Of a stretch of 64,000 nucleotides of DNA, positions 59,205-64,000 are shown piece after piece (within the stretch, counting starts at the first letter, position 1; the number at the start of each line of letters is the position of its first letter). The translations under genes were made by a program, and so were the position numbers. The DNA lies in assembly GCA_013180625.2 (NCBI GenBank), contig SNVD02013269.1:620001-684000 (forward strand). The letters are read 5' to 3'. The notes under the pieces are model-generated. The model did no database searches and was not told the DNA's origin. It saw only the letters and a program-made list of their open reading frames with translations. This stretch comes from Boswellia sacra. Lineage: Eukaryota > Streptophyta > Magnoliopsida > Sapindales > Burseraceae.

Positions 59205-60220
59205 GGGTTAATATCATAGACCACCCCTATATTTTGATCTAATTACACTTAGAGTCATCATTTGTAATTTTTGTCACAGGCTACCCCTAATTTTAAAAAA
59301 AAAAATCGTGGACCATCCGTCATCCGTTAGATATTCGTAAATAAGAAAAAATAGTAGGTTAAAATAGTAAAATAATAGAAAAAGTCAAAAAAGTCAACAT
59401 GTAAAGTGGGAGTCAACAAATATAAATAGGTTAATATCATATACCATCCCTATATTTTGGCTTAATTATACCTAAAGTCAACGTTTGTAATTTTTGTCAT
59501 TGTCTACCCCTAACTTTTAAAAAAATAATTATGAAACACTCTTCTATTAGTTTGACCATAAGATGACATCAGATTTCCATCCAAAACTATTACAATTTAT
59601 GTAAAACATGTAAAGTGAAAATAAATATCACTTCATATAAACACATATAAAGTGAAAAAAAAAACTTTTCATTGCCCCCTAGCAGAGCAACTCACCACCA
59701 TTATGTGTTTCTAGGATTTTCAAAATAAAAGTATTTTTTCAAGATTTTTGATTTAGATTTCTTCTGCATTATGTGTCCCTTACTTGAAAATTGAACTAAG
59801 AGTATTTGAAATAGTTTCTAGTAAATAATACTTCTTTTTAATGAGTGAAAATGAAGACATTTCAGTGAAAGAGGTCCAAGATTACGAGCTTCACTCAAAC
59901 TAATAGAAGGGTAATCCGTGATTTTTTTTAAAAGTTAGGGGTAACCTATGACAAAAATTATAAATGATGACTCTGGGTGTAATTAAGCCAAAATATAGGG
60001 GTGGTCTATGATATCAACTCTTTGAAAAATTCTTTTGAAGGGTATTTTGTTAATTGCTATAGTTTTGAACAGAAATCTAACGTCATCTAACGGTCAAATT
60101 AACGGAAGGGTGGTCCATAATTTTTTTTCAAAAGTTAGGGATAGCCTATGACAAAAATTACAAACGATGACTCTGGATGTAATTAAGCCAAAATATAAGG
60201 GTGGTATGTGATATTAACCC
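59205..60220. mobile_element. Mutator-like MITE with nested arms, 1016 bp
   Basis: Terminal arms of about 140 bp begin GGGTTAATATCATAGACCAC at the left and, on the minus strand, GGGTTAATATCACATACCAC at the right. A perfect 10-bp TSD TTCTTTTATT is at 59195-59204 and 60221-60230. A second pair of arms of the same family lies inside (about 59429-59580 and 59885-60020). No coding capacity is seen. Confidence 0.88.
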
Positions 60221-60230
60221 TTCTTTTATT

Positions 60231-61620
60231 ACTTCAATGCTTGCCAAAATGTGGTTTTCTAATACTTTGTATGAGAATTGAGTTCTTAGAGACTTTTGAG
60301 AGAAACTAAATAGGTTGTGGAGGGAAGTTGAGAGAGTTTTTTTAATTTTAAGTACGAAGACAATTTTGTCAAAAAATTAAAGTTAAGTCCATTTTTATTT
60401 TAAAACTGAAAAAGATGGTCTATTTCTATAATTTTCTCATAAAATAGAGGCTAACAGATTTAGAACCTAAACTCTCTTTTAAGTTGGATATTTACATGGG
60501 TTTGAGGTCAAGTTCCCAAGTCTAGGAATTGTAATAATTTTCCAACATCTTGCTTGTCTTTATTAGTTATTAAAGAGTATAAGAACGCATAAGATTGTTT
60601 ATTCTTTCTTGAGGTCTAGGTTAGTCATCCACCTATGGGGCACTTTACCTTTTCCTAATCTCTATGTGAACCACCTTAGTTGCCCTTAAGTAAGGATACA
60701 TTAATGTTACGTACAATAAGAGTTATTCCAATAACATTAGTTTAGTAATATTTTCAACATTTATTGGATGTGAACATTATATTATCCAAATTTTTCGTAA
60801 TATATATAAATAAACAATTATTGATTAGTAATAAAGTTTGTCGAAAAATAATATAAAATAGATCTTAAAAATACTATTATTAGTATTTCTCATATTTTTG
60901 CAATTTTTTCTATAAAATTTTTCATTCAACTAAATATTAAAATTTATGTTATACCTTTTGAAGCAAGAACTAATAAAGAGATAGTTAAAAATTGCTTTTA
61001 AAATATTAAAATTGGTAAAATGAGACCAATAGCGACGGGTAATTACTCCAATTAGACCTTATCTAAAAAATGATTATATCATTTATCTCTCTTAAATTTT
61101 AATAAATTATAAAATCCTTGTAATTTATAAAGTTTTTTTAATATCTTAAATTCATCTATGAAATATATTTAAAAATTAGATGAAATAATTGTAGTAAAAG
61201 AAATAGTAATTTGGAAAATATTTTTTTCCTTCTTTTGTTAATGAAATTATATAAAAAAATGTAACACTTAAACTGGCTGTTTTAACTTAATTAAGTTTTA
61301 TATTTCAGAAAACTTTTAAAAAAAATAGAATTCTTATTGTAAGAAAATATAGGATTAAGAAAAAATTGTCCTTTTATCAAAAGAAACTTTCAAATATATG
61401 TTTTTTTAATTAAAGAGGTAGTACCTAAATGTGTTTCTTCACTTCATTAAGTTTTTTAATTAAAAATTTACAATTTTCTAAAAAGAAATAATTATTTTAA
61501 AGGATAAAGTAAAAAAAAAACAATTCTTATATTCAATAAAACTAATTTAAAAATATCTATTGTTGCTTAACATTTCTTTTTCTTTTTCTTTTTAAGACAT
61601 GCCTTTTATTACATGTTTAT
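60231..61620. other. AT-rich intergenic sequence
   Basis: No gene is recognised. It is dominated by A/T runs and short open frames expected by chance. Confidence 0.45.
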
Positions 61621-61624
61621 ATAC

Positions 61625-61678
<54 letters not shown>
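61621..61678. repeat. (ATAC)n(AT)n microsatellite
   Basis: About four ATAC units followed by about 20 AT units. Confidence 0.93.
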
Positions 61679-61681
<3 letters not shown>

Positions 61682-61833
61682 GAATATATGTAAGGAAATA
61701 ATCTTTTGATAATTTTTTAATAGGGAAAATCACAGACAACCCCCACTTTTTGGTGAAATTTCACGCAAAAGCATATTTTATTACTTTGTATGAGCGTATA
61801 CTCTTACCTTTTGTAAAAGTCATTAATGGATGA

Positions 61834-62135
61834 CCATTCTGTTAAATTTTCAATTAAAAGCTTGTAATTATACCGTTATGTTAAATTTTCAATTAAAAGC
61901 TTGCAAATATGCCAAAAGGATAGGGTTGCAGTGGACATAATTTTTTAAAATTTAAGAAATATGCAAGGATTAGGATTCATAGACCACCATTCTGTTAAAT
62001 TTTCAATTAAAAGGTTGTAAATATATCATTATGTTAAATTTTCAATTAAAAGCTTGTAAATATGCTAGAAGGAGAGGGTTATAATGGACATAATTTATTA
62101 AAATTTAAGAAATATGTAAAGGTTAGGATTAGAGT
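61834..62135. repeat. 153-bp tandem duplication with internal 40-bp subrepeats
   Basis: CCATTCTGTTAAATTTTCAA starts both units, at 61834 and 61987. Within each unit the phrase GTTAAATTTTCAATTAAAAG occurs twice. It lies just inside the left arm of the TIR element. Confidence 0.88.
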
Positions 62136-62351
62136 TTAGGACTTAGAAATCATTAAACTTGACTTAACCACGAAGCCAAAGAAACTATTTGATATTAGAG
62201 GAAAAAAAAAATCAATACAGCTTCTTCTTCTTATTATGGAAAACAATAGTTTACAAGTTCCACCCATATCACGATCACTCATGGGATTCATCACCTGATA
62301 TCCCCTAAGAAGAAAATATTGACACTTTCATCTAAATCCAAAAGCTAGAGA

Positions 62352-62774
62352 GTGAAAGTGGAATGGAGAGCCTCCTCTTTGAATTTGAAATTCCATTTTC
62401 CCGCCCTTTCTTGGCTTCCAATCAGCTTGATCGTAATCTCTTTCTTATCTTTGCTTTTCTTCATTAACTCAATTCTATATTTCTTTGTTTGTTTTTCGAG
62501 AAACCTAAGCGAAAACAATAGAAATATGAATCTTGTGCAAAGATCTTACGTTCTTTTCATGTCGTTTCTCACACGTCTTTTGTTGAAACAAAAAATTAGA
62601 TCTTTCACCAATTCGTATTATAGATGGTTGTACACCAAGCTATACGATAAATACAATAAAGTGAAGCTCTATGAAATTTATGTTCTGTTTTTGTCATTTG
62701 TGAAATCTGAGAAAATTGAGGAAAGTGAAGGAGATGTGACATTTATGTTCTTATTTAAGCAGTTGATAAGCTAA
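62352..62774 (+). CDS. 140-codon open frame inside a TIR element, unrecognised
   Basis: The frame starts MKVEWRASSLNLKFHFPALS. It has a strongly hydrophobic stretch (about residues 20-48, LPISLIVISFLSLLFF) that looks like a membrane segment, then a basic, Tyr-rich second half. A different frame from 62363 reads MESLLFEFEIPFSRPFLASN and stays open for about 34 codons. The higher local GC (near 62360-62430) stands out from its AT-rich surroundings, so this may be a captured piece of a host gene as in Pack-MULEs. I cannot name the source. Confidence 0.25.
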   Translation: MKVEWRASSLNLKFHFPALSWLPISLIVISFLSLLFFINSILYFFVCFSRNLSENNRNMNLVQRSYVLFMSFLTRLLLKQKIRSFTNSYYRWLYTKLYDKYNKVKLYEIYVLFLSFVKSEKIEESEGDVTFMFLFKQLIS

Positions 62775-63107
62775 TTTTTTTTTCTAATAATTCTTAAAAG
62801 AAAAAGTTCATTGAATTTGAAGAAATTAACAAAGATCAAGAATTGAAGTTTCAACTAGCTTTTGATAGTAGTTGGGTGGCTAGGTTTTTAGGCGTTGGTG
62901 GTGGTTGTTGGTGTTATAGGGAGTGGTGGCAGCGATTGTTGATGTTCTGGGTTTTTAGTGGTAAGTTAGATGGATAAGGGTCATGATTGGTTGAGGAGAG
63001 ATTGGTGGTGGGGTCACGTTTATTATTTTTTCTTTACAAGTTTAATTCCTTAAAATCCATATTATATAAATAATAAACTTTATATATATCAAGTTAAGTG
63101 AGAAGTA

Positions 63108-63168
63108 GGTGTAGTGGTAAAGGTGAAAGTATTTTCTTAATAGCAAGGGTTTGAATCATGCCAAAACC
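63108..63168 (+). other. tRNA-like module (A-box/B-box), right subterminal
   Basis: GTGTAGTGGTAAAGGTG, a spacer, then GGGTTTGAATCATGCC, resembling pol III A- and B-boxes. It lies about 210 bp inside the right end of the 61722-63372 element with the B-box nearer the terminus. Confidence 0.42.
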
Positions 63169-63382
63169 AATTTAAGTTTTCACACATTTTTAGAGGGGTA
63201 TTTTGGTAATTATAGTCAAAATGGATAGAATACTGATGTCATCTAACAAAAAATTTATAGAAAAGTGGATGACTTTTTTAAACATAGGGGCATACGTTAA
63301 TACAAAATGGTATAAAAGGTGCTTTTGCGTGAAATTTTGTCAAAATGTAGGGGTAGTATGTGATATTTTTCTATTTTTAAAT

Positions 63383-63547
63383 ATAAAAAAACTTGATTCT
63401 ATTTAAAGTATTTTACCTAATCTAATTGTTGAAATTAAAAATAAAAAAGTTGTATTTAATATTGCAACTCGTCAATCCTCTTAACCATTAAATTTTATGA
63501 ATCAATGACTAAAAATTTATGTTTAATTTTTTTATCAAAAGATCTTT

Positions 63548-63578
<31 letters not shown>

Positions 63579-64000
63579 ATGAATTTATTCAACTTGTTTC
63601 ATCAATAAAATATATGGAAATTTGGAAATTTTAAATAGATTTCTTGGGACTTGGTTGAAAACATGAGATTTGAGAGTTATTTCTTTGAAACATTTTTGAA
63701 ATTTCAAGAATTCTAAATAATTATTAAAACTTTAGGGAGTTTGATGATAACTTTCTCAAAATCAATATTTAAACCTAATGAAAAGCCTGAGGGCCTACGA
63801 GCGAGTATTCAAATCTGGATCTATAGGCAGCTACACATTTGCTGGACTCACGTGACACCTATTCAACCCTTCCCCAGCGGGGTCAGCAACTTGGAATCTT
63901 CACATGTGGCTAATTATTTATGATAATTATAATAATTTGAGGTTATTTTAAAAATTATAATACATACTTAAAAGTCTTTAAAAATAATTATTTTTATTAA
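63383..64000. other. Intergenic to the window edge
   Basis: Contains a (CA)n(TA)n microsatellite (63548-63578) and a slightly GC-richer patch at about 63780-63900 with a 60-codon open frame that I cannot assign. No gene is supported. Confidence 0.45.

Larger units (their letters stand above)
61722..63372. mobile_element. Mutator-like TIR element, 1651 bp
   Basis: The left end reads AGGGAAAATCAC, then AAATTTCACGCAAAAGCA about 35 bases in. The right end on the minus strand reads AGAAAAATATCAC, then AAATTTCACGCAAAAGCA. The 10-bp flanks ATTTTTTAAT (61712-61721) and ATTTTTAAAT (63373-63382) match at nine positions and are taken as the TSD. The terminal layout resembles the element at 29553. No transposase is seen; it holds a tandem repeat, an unknown open frame and tRNA-like modules. 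Confidence 0.78.

Overview
This is nuclear DNA from a eudicot plant. It is AT-rich, its genes have GT-AG introns, its closest matches are plant protein families, and more than half of the recognisable content is plant transposable elements in several nested layers. Only one gene looks intact. I found no CRISPR array, operon, rRNA or functional tRNA gene, and nothing that calls for a wholly new molecular system. What stands out is the order of transposon and duplication events that can be read from the sequence.

Positions 1-14900 hold the remains of a minus-strand gene for a SPOC-domain protein (RRM/SPOC, FPA-like family). It has a 5' UTR exon, a long coding exon, a 4.2-kb intron and a second SPOC exon. 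The long exon is broken by a premature TAG and by a complete but decayed 4.8-kb Ty1/copia retrotransposon (8992-13802, identified by LTRs, PBS, PPT and a 5-bp target-site duplication). Positions 14900-20200 are intergenic with small repeats. Positions about 20205-22839 are a truncated Ty3/gypsy element carrying gag, protease and part of RT.

Positions 23115-26720 hold the intact minus-strand gene for plastid uroporphyrinogen decarboxylase (HEME1 type). It has six coding exons totalling 1197 nt (398 codons plus stop), a predicted transit peptide and probably a 5' UTR intron.

Positions 28860-36170 are a stack of repeats. A 157-bp tandem duplication supplies an empty site for a 3.7-kb Mutator-like TIR element (29553-33280, 10-bp TSD). 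That element was later invaded by a gypsy-type LTR now present as a 2.0-kb solo LTR (29867-31892, TSD AGTAT). The right edge of the TIR element was then amplified with its flank as three 633-bp near-identical tandem copies. About four degenerate ~290-bp repeats follow.

Positions 36200-49150 are mostly unassignable, but include a clear tRNA-derived SINE with a 14-bp TSD (38907-39118), an LTR remnant with a 91-bp minisatellite (39731-40690), and microsatellites. Positions 49177-57077 are a decayed CACTA (En/Spm) transposon with TNP2, DUF4218, DUF4216 and Ptta/En/Spm homology and a recognisable right terminus. It abuts, and apparently split, a decayed hAT transposase (57078-58594), which ends at a 203-bp MITE-like inverted repeat. 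Positions 59205-60220 and 61722-63372 are two more Mutator-like TIR elements with 10-bp TSDs.
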